Assembly: GCA_034687125.1 (NCBI GenBank)
Contig: JAQGBZ010000497.1
Location: 1-39,712, forward strand
Length of the DNA stretch: 39,712 nt
Origin: Neelides folsomi
Taxonomy: Eukaryota > Arthropoda > Collembola > Neelipleona > Neelidae
Reading direction: 5' to 3'
In this document: in pieces, positions 22,123 to 39,710 of the stretch
Position numbering within the stretch: the stretch's first letter is position 1
Layout: each line of letters begins with the position of its first letter
Notes under the pieces: model-generated
What the model was told of the DNA's origin: nothing
Databases searched by the model: none
What the model saw: the letters and a program-made list of their open reading frames with translations, nothing else
Translations under genes and position numbers: made by a program

Positions 22123-23603
22123 ATGTCTTCCCAGAGTGAAGTTGCGGCTGGTGAATTAAACGGAGCTTTAGAATTTTCCGGTGCACCGGATAGCAATTCT
22201 TTCCTGGATGAGGTAACTTCACAAATTATAGTTAAAAATTGAGCAACAATGATTGTCATCACTTACAGTTAAATGAATATAATGTTTCTCAATATGAAAA
22301 TTTATTTTATCAAAAATAGTTCACCAAATACAATTTACCGAATCTTCAATCAACGGACCACCGACCAGATGTTCAAAAGAGTATTTGTGATCATCGCTCT
22401 CAACCTGACTTACATCCAATAGTGAATCTGAATCTGAATATTCTTTTCTTGAAACCATTTTTGACAATATTTTGGTAATTGGCTAATTTTAAAAAATTAA
22501 AAATTTATTAGCGATTAGATAATAATTTTATGAAATAGTTTTAAATTGAAGATTTAATACTAACATGATATATTAGTTTAATACTTCCTATCGATTTATT
22601 ACTTGTAAAGTTAGATCTTATATACTTTTCTCAGATTAGTTACGTCAATTTTAATTAATTATAGATCAAAGAAAATATCTGCCTATACCTGAGCCCACAG
22701 AGCTTGGACGACGATAAACTTCATTTTATAACTGAAAATTTGATTAAGCTGCAAATCTTGGAATTTTCTGATTGTGTTGATGTGACTGACTTGGGGATTA
22801 CTGGAATGCGGAAAGGATTTGAAGGAGTTTTAAATCCTCCTATGCCATTAAGCAATTTGAAAGGACTCAAAGAATTGCGAATGATTTCTTGTGAAAAGAT
22901 CACCGATTTTTCATGCCAATTTGGAATTCAGTTTTTGGACTTGAGGATTTTGGATTTATCATGTCGCTTCAAAATGGATTCTAAAGTAAGTTGGCAGTTT
23001 AGTAAATAATGCAATTATTTAATTGGCATTACGAGTTTGCAATTGTCCGCGCAGAATAATAAATGAAAGGTCCTTTTAATATTTTTTTCGTAAACAAGCT
23101 CATGATGATTTCTTCCAAACCCACAATGTTGTTTAATGCTAAAATAAAATAAAACATGTTAATTGACCAATTTTGAAGCATTCAATTAATTAACTATTTT
23201 GTAGATTACAAACCTCGGCGTTCAACTTTTGATTGAAAAAAATCCATCGATTTCCCAACTCTTTCTAAGCCAATATCTGAAAGGTGATGTTGAAGACGAT
23301 GAAAGGGATTTTGGATTTAAAAATGAAGAGGAATTTACAAATTACATTTCCTCTAAGTCTAATAAATTACGATTACAATATTTAATGGTTCTTATAAAAT
23401 TATAATATTCAATTTGAATAGAATCTCAATTTATGTTCGGTTATATAAATTTTATATAGAAAATTTATGAAAGGCTTCATGAAGACGATCGTCATTCTGA
23501 TTCTGATGGTGACCCGATTGACAACGATTATGAAGATGACAACGATTATGAAGATGACAACGATTATGAAGAGTGGAGTGTGAGTGAGGGAGAAGCTGAA
23601 TAA
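22123..23603 (+). CDS. LRR (possibly F-box/LRR) protein with acidic C-terminal repeat
   Basis: The well-supported exons are 22665-22985, 23205-23387 and 23460-23603, all phase 0. They encode leucine-rich repeats of the AMN1/F-box-LRR kind (LQILEFSDCVDVTDLGITGM, LKELRMISCEKITDFS, then ITNLGVQLLIEKNPSI). An acidic tail follows, with three copies of DNDYED from an 18 bp tandem repeat at 23520-23573. If the weak donor GTTCTT at 23388 is skipped, translation stops at 23405 instead. The 5' part is less certain. Exon 22123-22212 begins with ATG (MSSQSEVAAGELNGALEFSG) and has a good donor. An exon after the acceptor at 22318-22319 stays open in frame, but its donor near 22475 does not match the phase of the next exon. 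A different frame there reads YSFLETIFDNIL, which resembles the start of an F-box. Either a small indel or a missed exon is involved. Likely role by family: SCF substrate recognition. Confidence 0.6.
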
Positions 23604-24144
23604 TTTGATTCTGATTATATAGCGTCGTCGATGATTTTGATGATCGCACCGGTTCAAACAGTGACTAGGTTTGAGCTTCTGAAAGGTCTTTTTCTAGGAG
23701 TCGGTGTATATACGTAGAATGTAGGCTGAAGTATGAAATTATATACCATAGATTTTTTCATTTAATTTTAATTGCTTTTTGTGAAACTTTGCGCAAGATG
23801 TTAATATATGGTTAAATTAAGATTTTTTTTCTCAATTTTATTACATTTTAAAATTTGATATGTATTTAAAGGTTAAGTTAGGTTAGTTAAGTTATATTTG
23901 GTTAACTAACAAATTAAAGAAAATTAAAACAATTGAAACATTTTAAGCTGCTAAAGTGGTTCTATAAAACAATAAAGTTGGATTTATAGTTGCTGTCCTT
24001 AATTGAAAATCCTGAAATCAGTGATTGTTTATTTTCATGCTGTAAATCAATTTTCAATTGTTTTTGTAATGAAAGTAAATGTTCTGATGATTCTTAATTA
24101 AAGATATTTGTTGGTATATTAATAAAATTATTTTCAATCAGTTT
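23604..24144. other. Intergenic DNA between convergent genes
   Basis: This is AT-rich DNA between the stop of the LRR gene and the stop of the ABC transporter gene on the other strand. GGTTAAGTTAGGTTAG near 23870 is telomere-like in sequence but too short to be a telomere array. There is no gene. Confidence 0.5.
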
Positions 24145-30423
<6,279 letters not shown>

Positions 30424-32283
30424 TTAAATTCGAATATGATATTTTGATTAAAAAATTAAATCGTATTAAGAGGCACTTAAATTAAAAAAGTTTAATGAAG
30501 TTGGGTTGAAATCTACACTTTATCAAATCGTAAATAATGAAAGTGAATCAACATGGATAATATTGAGGAATATACTCAAGTTTCATTTAATCAAATTTAA
30601 AATTAAAAAAATTATCTGATATGCAGTTACAATAATGTAAATGCTGTGTGTATTATAGGGATAATTGTATGATAAATAATTATTATTTTATTTTGTAATT
30701 TGACTACAATAATGAGAAGATTATCAAACTATCAAATTATCATTTTAGGTTATACAACAGCATAGCATTAATAGGCCAATTATAGTGTCATGTAAGTGTC
30801 AAACATTCATTATTTTTGGAATACGAATATTACTAATTTCTAACATATAATGAAATGATGAATAATAAAATACATATCTAGGTTTTAATCTCAGTGTACT
30901 ATAAGTTATGAAGATTTTAATATCGGAGCAGGACGCAGGAGATAATATATAATATAATGATTAATGATAATGATTATCACAAGGTTAATAAATTCTGCTT
31001 AGGTATTTGAAATTCACATTGTGAATGACTAACCGGACTAATCCAAACTGATGGAATTGTATAATATGTAACAAGTAACAATAATAATAATAATAATGGG
31101 TGCTTTTTGTAAAATTAGCTAGAGATTACCTACCGTTTGCTATAAAAGGTCGTTAATAACCAATTGAGTTCAAGTTGAAAAAAGATAATTTCAATGAACG
31201 AGACAATGGAAATATTTGTAGTGTTGAATGATATCATGAGATTTTTTTATTTCAAAACCCTGACGTTGTCGCAAGATCCCCAAAATTACATGTTACTTAT
31301 TATATGGGAAACTTGCGACAAGGTCGAGGTTTCGAAATAAAAAAATCTCATGATATGATATACCAGGCTAATTACAATGTAAATACGGATACCTAGGTAA
31401 CATAATTATATAGATAGACATAGGAATACAATATGCATATTTATCAGTTGATAGATTTTAAATGTATGGTAGTATTAAGAGATTTCTTTGTCTGTACAAT
31501 CTTAAAGATTAAAGATTCATAGACCCATGGATTCATCCTAGGCAAAGTATCATTGGTTGGCCAAATAATAAATTGTATGTAAACGGCTTAAACTTAAGTT
31601 CAGATAAATTAATAAATCATAAGACTGAAATCATTAAATAAATTATAGACTAACTATTTTTACTAAATAAAATATGATTATTCTACGCGAATTATATCGA
31701 TTATAATAATTCTTAAATGGATCGTTAAATTATTGAATGAAAACTTAATTATCTAATCTGTTAAATATTGTTATTGATTACCTATGTAAGTTTTATTCAA
31801 TTATACTACTTTTATGATACTTTTATTATCAATAAAAATATACTGTAAAATAGTCAATAGACTTAGAGTATATCTAATTTATGAACAAATATTCAAATAT
31901 TCTTCTTACTGTAGAATTGTTACATAAAGACATAGTAAAGATTGTCTAGTTCTAATTGTACTGTGCAAATATATGCATCCGACATAGGATAGATATCTTC
32001 ATACAACAGACTTAATTTATTTAATAGCGCTAACAAGATTAGGCAATTCGGGGTTCTGGGTTTTGTGTCGACATTAAATATTACATTTATACAGCTTCCG
32101 GTTTCATTTGAAGATAAAATAAAATGCGCTTTGATTTGTGAGCAATTTCCCTTTCCGGTAGTTTTATCTTTTTGTAAATAAATAATAAAATGTATAAATT
32201 GAAAGTTGATTTGACCGTGACATTCACAATTAAAAGATTAACCTAAAAATCAAGTTTAACGCATTTTGATTGAAATATTCGTC
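30424..32283. other. Intergenic AT-rich DNA with a MITE-like hairpin
   Basis: This region separates two divergent genes, so both promoters lie inside it. Apart from the inverted-repeat element at 31231-31356, a short (AAT)n run near 31080 and generic AT-rich sequence, no gene is visible. Confidence 0.5.
31231..31356. mobile_element. MITE-like element with 45 bp terminal inverted repeats
   Basis: Arm 31231-31275 (starting ATATCATGAGATTTTTTTAT) pairs with 31312-31356 over 45 bp with only a few mismatches, leaving a 36 bp loop. ATGATAT-like words at both outer edges may be a target duplication. No coding sequence lies inside. The size and structure fit a miniature inverted-repeat transposable element or a fold-back hairpin; the superfamily cannot be told. 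Confidence 0.7.
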
Positions 32284-33097
32284 ATGAAAGTTATTTTACT
32301 TGTAGGAATTTCTGTGGGAATCTTCCTGGTTGAATCTGCAACCTCAATTGCCATATCTCTTTCTGATAAAATGATCTTTAAAGATCCATCAGAGGGAGAT
32401 CTTATTGGAAAAAGAATATATTTTGTTAACGTTTATGACAATGTGGTGAGTATTTATATTCAATAACATGCATACAAACACATATACTTATATTTTGGAT
32501 ATACCTAAAAACATTATGGTTTATTAAACTATATTTTTATTGAAGGTGATTACATTAAAAAGCGACGGCAATGTAATCGGAGAGGAATTTAATCCCGATA
32601 ATCTCACGATGCAAACTTGGATACCCAAAATTCATCCAACAGGTAAATTAATAAGCATTCTATGTGTAATTCTTTAAAGCTCTAATCTAACATACTTACA
32701 TAAAATGTTAATGTTGTAAATAGAACCAGTAGAAGAAATGTACATCGAAATTAGTAATCCAGTTATTGAATATAATACGCTATCTGGATATGAAAATCCA
32801 CCTGCGCAGCCAGATCTTTTCCCACGCAGATGGAACATTCGTTATGAGCCAAACAGCAAAAAATGGGAAATCTCTGTTAGAAGAAGATGGTGTTTACAAA
32901 CAAATGGGTATTTATCCATATATTAAAATTTAAAATTCTAATTAACTTAATATTTTACAAAAAATATTAAAAAGCTAATAATCCTTAATACATTATTAAA
33001 TCTTATTTATTTTTTCAGAATTGGATATGAGTTCACCATAGACGACTGTGAATTCTATTACGCTCCTTATCAACTATGGGATGTCAAAATTTTATAG
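32284..33097 (+). CDS. Small secreted protein, unknown family
   Basis: Four exons in phase: 32284-32445, 32546-32642, 32724-32907 and 33019-33097 (173 aa). The ATG at 32284 starts a clear signal peptide (MKVILLVGISVGIFLVESAT); an upstream in-frame start is less likely because it would put charged residues ahead of it. The mature protein is rich in beta-type segments (GKRIYFVNVYDNVVITL; RRWNIRYEPNSKKWEISV). Only two cysteines are visible in the mature part (RRWCLQTNG and IDDCEFYY), which could form one disulfide near the C-terminus. No known domain is recognised. A small beta-sandwich or lipocalin-like fold is possible but unsupported by a motif. Splice sites are standard (GTGAGT, GTAAAT and GTATTT donors). 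Confidence 0.75.
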
Positions 33098-33439
33098 TTT
33101 AAGTTTTTATAATCTTATAATTATCAACTAATCTGTACATTTGATATATAAATAATATTCTTTATGTATAGGCATAAATAATTGAGTACTGATATTATGT
33201 AAATACTATAAATATTATATGTAAATTAGTTACCATTACTTAGATACACTAATAATATAAGAATTAAACAATCATATTATTTCTAATTATTTTAAAAGTG
33301 TTGTTTTAATATTATGAATATAAAAATATAAAAATAAATAATTATATTGAACAAATTTTGAATACAATTAGATTTTTGTATTTTATTTAAGCATTAGCAT
33401 TTTATTTTAGATTACATTATAAATTTTATATAAATTCAA
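33098..33439. other. Intergenic AT-rich DNA between convergent genes
   Basis: These are the 3' flanks of the secreted protein gene and the four-TM gene. Nothing else is visible. Confidence 0.5.
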
Positions 33440-34274
33440 TTATGTGTGTTGAATATGCGGAAGTTCAAAGCTGAGTTCTCTCCAAAACTCCCAAACAATC
33501 CAAAGAGTGATGATTTTATAAGATAAAATGAGAGTTATTGGAATGAGGTTAATGTTTTGATTCACTTCTGGTGAGAGAGTGTGGATGAGAAGAAGAACGT
33601 AGCAAAGAGAGATGAAACTTCCACAAATGGCGCTTAGCCATAGCCAAACCTTCACTTTCAGTTCATCACGCTATAATCAAATTTAAAGATTTAATAATTT
33701 GTTGTTTAAATCTTAGAAACTACAATACATTATTATAGAAAAACTTTAATAATTTTTTACCTGATTTGCTCCTTTAAGTAGGAGAATGGAAAGAGCCGCC
33801 CAAATTCCGTAAAAAACTAAAGGATTAAATAAGGAATTAGTGATCTTGTAAAAATTAATTTAATCAAAATCTTAATTGATCTTTGATTCTTACAAAATCC
33901 AAGACAGAGGAGAGCGATGAAAGTAACTTTTGAGAAGGAAACAATGTTTGTTTGAATATACCAAACAAAAACCCCACAGACGGAACAAACCAATGTGATG
34001 CCCCACAATACCTTAAAATAAGAAAATACATTATTCAAAATAATGATTTTGGAAAATCGTTAAACAAATGACTTTAATTGGATTATATTTTTTCAAAATC
34101 ATATCATAATTATGTACAAATGGGGAATTAAGTTTAGAGTCAAGACTAAAAGAATATTTAAATAAGATTCATTAGCTTAATAATCGACAATCGATCATTA
34201 ATATTATATTTACTCACGAGTTCAAGAAGGGCAACTGTGAGACTCCTCTTCTGCTTTACACTCTTATGATCCAT
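33440..34274 (-). CDS. Small four-transmembrane protein, unknown family
   Basis: Four exons in phase: 34274-34218, 34011-33894, 33816-33761 and 33670-33440 (153 aa). The N-terminus is short and basic (MDHKSVKQKRS). Four hydrophobic segments follow: LTVALLELVLWGITLVCSVC, then VTFIALLCLGFFFYGIWAAL, then VWLWLSAICGSFISLCYVLL, and finally INLIPITLILSYKIITLWIV. A basic loop RDELKVK separates TM2 and TM3, and the soluble tail is ELPHIQHT. Such small four-TM proteins are common in arthropods (lysosomal LAPTM-like or MARVEL-like), but I see no motif that decides between these families. Splice sites are standard. The gene is convergent with the secreted-protein gene to its left. Confidence 0.7.
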
Positions 34275-36548
34275 TTACACTTTTACAATCAGATACACTA
34301 ATACTAAACAGTTTAGTCTACGTATACCACATGAACAAATGCTGAATATTATGATGGAATTTATTATTTTTGTTTAAACTATTGATTTACCTATTTCTTG
34401 TTTTAATGGTTTTAAATTAATTGAATTAGCAGAGGTTAAAGTTGACTCGTGTGGTTGACCCTACTTCTTGGACAAGGATAGGAAATGAAATAATAGAAGA
34501 GAGAGCCAGAAGAGAAGGAGGAAACGTGGAGAATAAATCAAGAAAGCGAAATTTGAGAATCTCCCTCAACGCTCCGTAACAATTGGATGGTCCTTATAAG
34601 GAAAGGGTTAACAAGGTGCGTGGAACAGGCGACTTTCTCTTGACCAAATTTATCAAACATTTTTGACATACCACTCGTTCAAATTCGTTAATACTTATTT
34701 AGATACATTATAAGTAATTATTACTATACTTATAACTATAACGTTGTAAGCATGATAGATATACAGTTAGACACACTAATACCCAGTCTTGGAAGACTTG
34801 GAACAAATGTTAACAATGATACATATAGTTTTGTATGTTGCATCCGAAGAAAAAAAATAGAACAATAGTTATATGATTATGAACTATAATTATTAGATTA
34901 TACCTAGTATGACTACCCGATCAGGCTCTAATATATTTCTTTAACGTAGATATGGTATAATATATAAATATTGGCTTAATACATTTGCCATTAATTATTT
35001 AATTATGTAACTTTTTAGAAAATGGAGATAATGAAAATGTACTGAAAATGTAGGTAGGTACATTGTCAGAATAAATCCATTTCAAACAATATCTTATAAT
35101 ATATCGTATTGCAATACGATAAAACTTTTGCAATTATTATGAAGAAAAACAACTCCACTTCTTGATTGAATCCTAAAAAGGTAAAAAATAGAAACATTAG
35201 CCCAAAATTTTACCTCAAAATCTCAATCACGACATCTTAATATAAGAATACTTTTCATTTTCATTGCAACGACAACAAACGTATATAGTATCAACAGGTA
35301 TAGTATCAACTACAAATCAACAGGTATATATAGTATTTGTTTTCTTCATCGTTATGCCAAGAATGGTTTTATTAAATAAGACATAAACATACCCATAAAA
35401 CTCACATAAATATTTACACTCGTTCAAATATTGTAAGATGATGTAAGTGTGGGTGTTGATAAAAATTAACAGTATAAAAAATCCCATAGCATGTACTTAT
35501 ATACTAATACCATACATATTAAAATATGTTTATGAATAAAGGAAATTCCTGGTCTTGACTCTGCTTAAATCTATAATTTTCTCAGATTCAGATAATATAC
35601 CTTGAAATGGGTGACCATGTTTGGTATAACAAGAAATATTTTATTTGCCAAGCTTCAATGAATCTGTTCCTATATAACACCAATATTAGCATACTATGTA
35701 TGTAGTATGTACAATATATCAATACATTATACATATTATATTTATATTTTAGAATATTTAACTTTAATAATAGCATTTCATTTATAAATTGAAGTTAAAG
35801 AACCCATTCGTTCACAAGAAAATATTTTTCTGTTTCAAGAAGGAGTTTCATGTGTTAATTAGTTTATTAGCTTTGCTTTATCCTTTTATCTGGCTAGGCT
35901 AAAGCCTGAGGTTTATGATATATAGAAGAAATTCTAAATGTATGAAAACATTATCAAATAATTAGTCATCAATCTTATCAATTATTCTCATCTTTGAAGG
36001 AATATCTACTGACTCACAAGTCAGTTATTTATGCATATGTCGGTGGGTTATTATTTTTATTATATCAGTATATTTACTGTAATATTTTAGATAAAAAATC
36101 CTTACATTTATGTAATTCATATTTAGCTAAGATGTTATAATATTAAAATTTGTCTTTATTGTAGAAGTATTACATTTAAATTGAAGTATAAGTTCACACT
36201 TATAATTTATTAAAGCATTAAATATAGTCTTGACATTCATTTTATTAGATAAGATTACATAACTTGAATACGCGTTTAACTTTAGCAGTGATATTCTGTT
36301 AAAAAGTAATTAAACAAGGTATTCAATAATTTTCATTGTAAGTTTTAGTAACGATTGCTTTTTTCTATCATTTCCATTAATTATTATCAATTACGTATTT
36401 CAGAAAACATAAACCTTTTAAGGAATAAAGTGGATGATTAAAAAATAAAATATTCACCTTATGCTAGTTGCCTGAAATTAACACGATCTTCAACTAATTT
36501 AATTTAATTTTTTTTTTGTTTTTTGTTTTTTTAATATTTGCATTTAAA
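34275..36548. other. Intergenic AT-rich DNA
   Basis: This ~2.3 kb lies between two genes pointing away from each other. A GC-richer patch at 34440-34640 has no coding potential that I can support. Short direct repeats of ATCAACAGGTATA-like sequence occur at about 35285-35340. No gene or RNA is visible. Confidence 0.45.
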
Positions 36549-37388
36549 ATGTTTACTATTCTAAATAACAAAATTAGTTTTAGTTTTATTCGTTTCTTTG
36601 CAATTTTTTATTTAATTAATTCTGTCGTTGGGCAATGTCGATATGATAGGGAGGAAGAAGAATGGGAAGGACCAGATTGTCATGATTTTGAAGGAATCAG
36701 GTAAATTGATATCAAATATACATTTAACTACGTAAAATAGCTAACTTATCCTTTTCCTTACTTAAGTGATAATTGGTATTTCAAAATTATAGATTCATAA
36801 TAATATTTAACATTTAAATACATTTTTTTAAAAAAAATCCCTTCTAAAAATATAAAAATGATAATCACTTGTACACAAAATAATTGAATAACATAATTAA
36901 ACTTTTTATTTTAGTGGCGGTGTAATCGCCGCGTTGGTTATTACTGCTATTTTAGTTACCATTGGGATTCCTGTTCTTTGCTGTTTCTGCTGTGCTTGTG
37001 CTTGCTTTTCTTATAGGAAAAATAGAGGTCAAATTATTGCACCCCAAACAGGTAAAATCCTAAAAATTGCTTATTGTATGGAAAACATATGTGGAAAAGA
37101 GAAAAATATTAATTTTTTTCTTTGTTTTAAGTAATTGTTCCACCTCAACAAGCCAGCTATCCACAAGGAGGCGTTCCAATGATGAACATAGGACAAATCA
37201 ACATAGGATATCCACAACAAGGATATTCGAATAATGGACTTCAACCAGACAGTATGAATACAAATTACAATGCTTCAAGTTCACCAGGTCATTTGCCGTA
37301 TCCACAAGATAATGTTTCATATTCACAAGCACCTCCTTCATATGCAAACACTGCTCAAATGCCTCAACCTCAACAAGGGTGGAAATAA
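36549..37388 (+). CDS. Cys-rich single-pass membrane protein with Pro/Gln-rich PPxY tail (Shisa/VOPP1/WBP1-like layout)
   Basis: Three exons in phase: 36549-36700, 36915-37051 and 37132-37388 (181 aa). The signal peptide (IRFFAIFYLINSVVG) is cut before QCRYDREEEEWEG, a very short acidic ectodomain with two cysteines. One membrane helix (GGVIAALVITAILVTIGIPV) runs directly into a cysteine cluster (CCFCCACACF), which is a likely palmitoylation site. The cytoplasmic tail is Pro/Gln/Tyr/Asn-rich and has a PPSY motif (PPxY type) that family knowledge links to WW-domain ubiquitin ligases of the NEDD4 type. This layout recalls Shisa, CYYR1, VOPP1 and WBP1 proteins, which act as endosomal or plasma-membrane adaptors, but a specific family cannot be fixed. 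An upstream reading frame extends before the ATG without a better start. Confidence 0.72.
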
Positions 37389-37680
37389 TTAAGAATAATT
37401 GTCAAATCGAAATAATAATTTAAAATAAGGTGTTCAATTTATTAAAGTGATTAGTGGAGACCGGACATCTATGCCCTATCAAATGCTATCATTATATGCA
37501 TGCAGGTCTAAAGATTCCTTATTTTTATGGATCAGTTCACTTCCAAAGTTTCAAAGGATATCCCTCATTAATGAAAAACATGATATTGCATAGATTCTCT
37601 AGTGATTAGTATTTACTTTATATCTTTATGTATCTATCATACTTAAAATGATCATTATTAAATAACTTATTCGGCTAGGA
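37389..37680. other. 3' flank of the PPxY-tail gene
   Basis: This is AT-rich sequence after the stop codon, with no other feature seen. Confidence 0.4.
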
Positions 37681-37970
37681 TTTACGAGTTCGGCACACCA
37701 TGGTGCACCATGGAGTCTCCATGGTGAACCATGAATTTTCCATGCAATATTAGCTTTAACCATGGTGAAGTAATGTATATTTTCCCATCTCCAGCTAACC
37801 ATTATCCATGGTGATGGACTGTTGCTCCATGTAAATATATCCTTCACCATGGAGGCAATTTTCCATGGTGAGCTCCATGAAAACTCACCATGTTGAGTTC
37901 CATGTTATCCATGGAGACTCCATGGTGCACCAGTTTTCACCAGGTGATCACCATGGTGAAGAACTCACCA
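37680..37970. repeat. Array of CACCATGGTG/CTCCATGGAG palindromic words
   Basis: About a dozen CCATGG or near-CCATGG words occur in under 300 bp, many extended to CACCATGGTG, GAGTCTCCATGG or CTCCATGGTG. They lie on both strands at irregular spacing. The open frame at 37626-37850 (minus) is just the repeat read as protein. It may be the subterminal repeat region of a transposable element, possibly linked to the transposase-like ORF at 38502. Confidence 0.75.
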
Positions 37971-37999
37971 TTTTAATTTTTTTTATTTAAATTCCATAT

Positions 38000-38107
38000 T
38001 TCCACTTAAGTAAACATAGAGAATATAAAAACATGTGTAAACTAACAAAAATTTCTATGGATTTCCATATTATTTTCATTATCTCTATGTTTACTTCTTA
38101 AGTGGAA
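38000..38107. repeat. Inverted repeat with ~25 bp arms
   Basis: TCCACTTAAGTAAACATAGA at 38001-38020, extending to about 38026, pairs with TCTATGTTTACTTCTTAAGT inside 38079-38107, apart from a 3 bp insertion. The spacer is ~52 bp. It lies between the CCATGG array and the TTGGGCCAA array. Confidence 0.65.
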
Positions 38108-38209
38108 GCTTTGTATAAATTAAAGCATATTTTAAATATTGGTCTGAATGTCGTTCAAATCAATGAGTACGAATATGAATATGTAGATAACTACCCAATG
38201 AACATTTTT

Positions 38210-38430
38210 ATCTTGGCATCATGTTGGGCCAATACGTACACAACACGTTGGCGTGATATTGGCTTTGTCCACCGGCCCAAGCTTGGTCCGATATTGGCTT
38301 AAAACCGACATGGGCCAACAACATGCCAAGAGATAACCTGGATAGGACCATCAACTCGCCAAGAGATTGCCATGATAAACCCAACTATGGCCCAATGTAG
38401 TGCCATTATTATTATAATATTGGGCCAATA
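38210..38430. repeat. Array of TTGGGCCAA/ATATTGGC words
   Basis: TTGGGCCAATA, GATATTGGCT, CATGGGCCAAC, ATGGCCCAAT and ATTGGGCCAATAT recur, together with two copies of a GCCAAGAGAT word. The composition is GC-richer than the flanks. It sits just beyond the 3' end of the transposase-like ORF and could be part of that element's non-coding end. Confidence 0.6.
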
Positions 38431-38501
38431 TGAATTAAATACGAATTAAATACCACGTTTGCCAATTAAATGTAATAATTAATTTCACAATCAAATTCAA
38501 T

Positions 38502-39710
38502 TTATTCAATTTTTGTTGAGTATGGAATACAATAGAAATGAGTTAAATTTATTGGTAACATAACACATTTACGAGCTATATCATTAATATTAATATTCTC
38601 TTGTTTAATATTTTTTGATATTTGACAAATATTTAATGCAGTACTATCAATAGGGTAATCTGGAATAGAGGATTTTTCAGTAAAGTAATTACAACTTAAT
38701 TTAATCATTAAATCATTAGACATTGTAATTTCATTAACTTGTACAATTTTATCATCATGAGTTAAAAAACAATTATTGGGTAGCTTTGTACTAATTTTGT
38801 GACCTTTATAAAAAACAAAATTAATTTGACCATTCTTATTATTTGAACTAATTTCAATATCATTTAATGGCTTTGTATTGTAAACTAACTTTTCATACTC
38901 GTATATTCGATTTACCACCTGTTTCAAAGGATTATTTTTTGCCCTTAATAATCTTTTAATTGTTTGCATATAGTTTTCAAATTTAAATGTACTAAATTCA
39001 TCTAATGATCCAAAATTTAAGCACTCGTCAGCAAGATAAATAAGATTGTGCACATTGTAAATTAAAAATCCGTTTGTATAATATTTAGGTGAATCAACTA
39101 CAAATTTAATAAGAAGTTTTTTAGCTAATTGATTCCATTCAATATTTGTAGCTTTTTCAGTTGACAATATGTAAATACTAGCATGAAATAAAAGATAATG
39201 TTTGTACATTAAAGAATTGATATGTCCTTTTAACCCAACTATCGAAGTATAAATTAAAAATAATCTAAATTCTGTAGCTTTAAAATAATCTATTTCTTTT
39301 AAACTTCTCGATTTTCGTAAAAATTCTGAGGGAATAAAATCATTTAAGCTTAAAAGTTTAGTGCTTATTAAATCAATATAAAAATTTTGCACACGGCACA
39401 ATAATGGACCTTTTATCCACATCTTCATTAACTTTTTACAAACACCAAGTAAAATTAAGTGTAGATAATCTAGAGCAAATTGAGATACCATTCCAATATT
39501 TATATTAAGTAAAGGAGAAATTGATACATGATGATCTTTGTCTAATTGATTTTTAAAACTTTCATCATATCTTAATTGAGAATCAGTTGATAGATGAATT
39601 ACCCTTTTACCGTCCCATTCACCTTCCGAAATGCATTTTTCGCACCCATGATATGCATTATGACCTTTACAACATTTAATATAACTTCTAGCTGGAGCAT
39701 CATTAATAAT
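38502..39710 (-). CDS. Transposase-like protein, EnSpm/CACTA-type (TNP2/DUF4218-like), partial
   Basis: This is one open frame of at least 402 codons. It has no stop up to the window edge, so the N-terminus lies outside. From the edge it reads a DAPARSYIK segment and a zinc-ribbon-like CCKGHNAYHGCEKC, then LRYDESFKNQ, DKDHHVSISPLL, MVSQFALDYLHLILLGVC, SEFLRKSRSLKEIDYFKATE, LIYNVHNLIYLADE and DEFSTFKFENYMQTIKRLLR, ending at 38502. This order of motifs is typical of a group of animal transposase-derived proteins whose core resembles the plant TNP2/DUF4218 region of EnSpm/CACTA elements. The LDYLHL and FENYMQ segments are the best anchors. The C-terminal ~120 residues are less conserved. The uninterrupted frame suggests a recent or still-intact copy. 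The superfamily name is a moderate-confidence inference. Confidence 0.7.
   Translation of the reverse strand: MINDAPARSYIKCCKGHNAYHGCEKCISEGEWDGKRVIHLSTDSQLRYDESFKNQLDKDHHVSISPLLNINIGMVSQFALDYLHLILLGVCKKLMKMWIKGPLLCRVQNFYIDLISTKLLSLNDFIPSEFLRKSRSLKEIDYFKATEFRLFLIYTSIVGLKGHINSLMYKHYLLFHASIYILSTEKATNIEWNQLAKKLLIKFVVDSPKYYTNGFLIYNVHNLIYLADECLNFGSLDEFSTFKFENYMQTIKRLLRAKNNPLKQVVNRIYEYEKLVYNTKPLNDIEISSNNKNGQINFVFYKGHKISTKLPNNCFLTHDDKIVQVNEITMSNDLMIKLSCNYFTEKSSIPDYPIDSTALNICQISKNIKQENININDIARKCVMLPINLTHFYCIPYSTKIE

Noticed and set aside
37626..37850. Minus-strand 74-codon frame rich in Trp, His and Pro
   Set aside because: It is the CCATGG array translated and shows no other coding signal.
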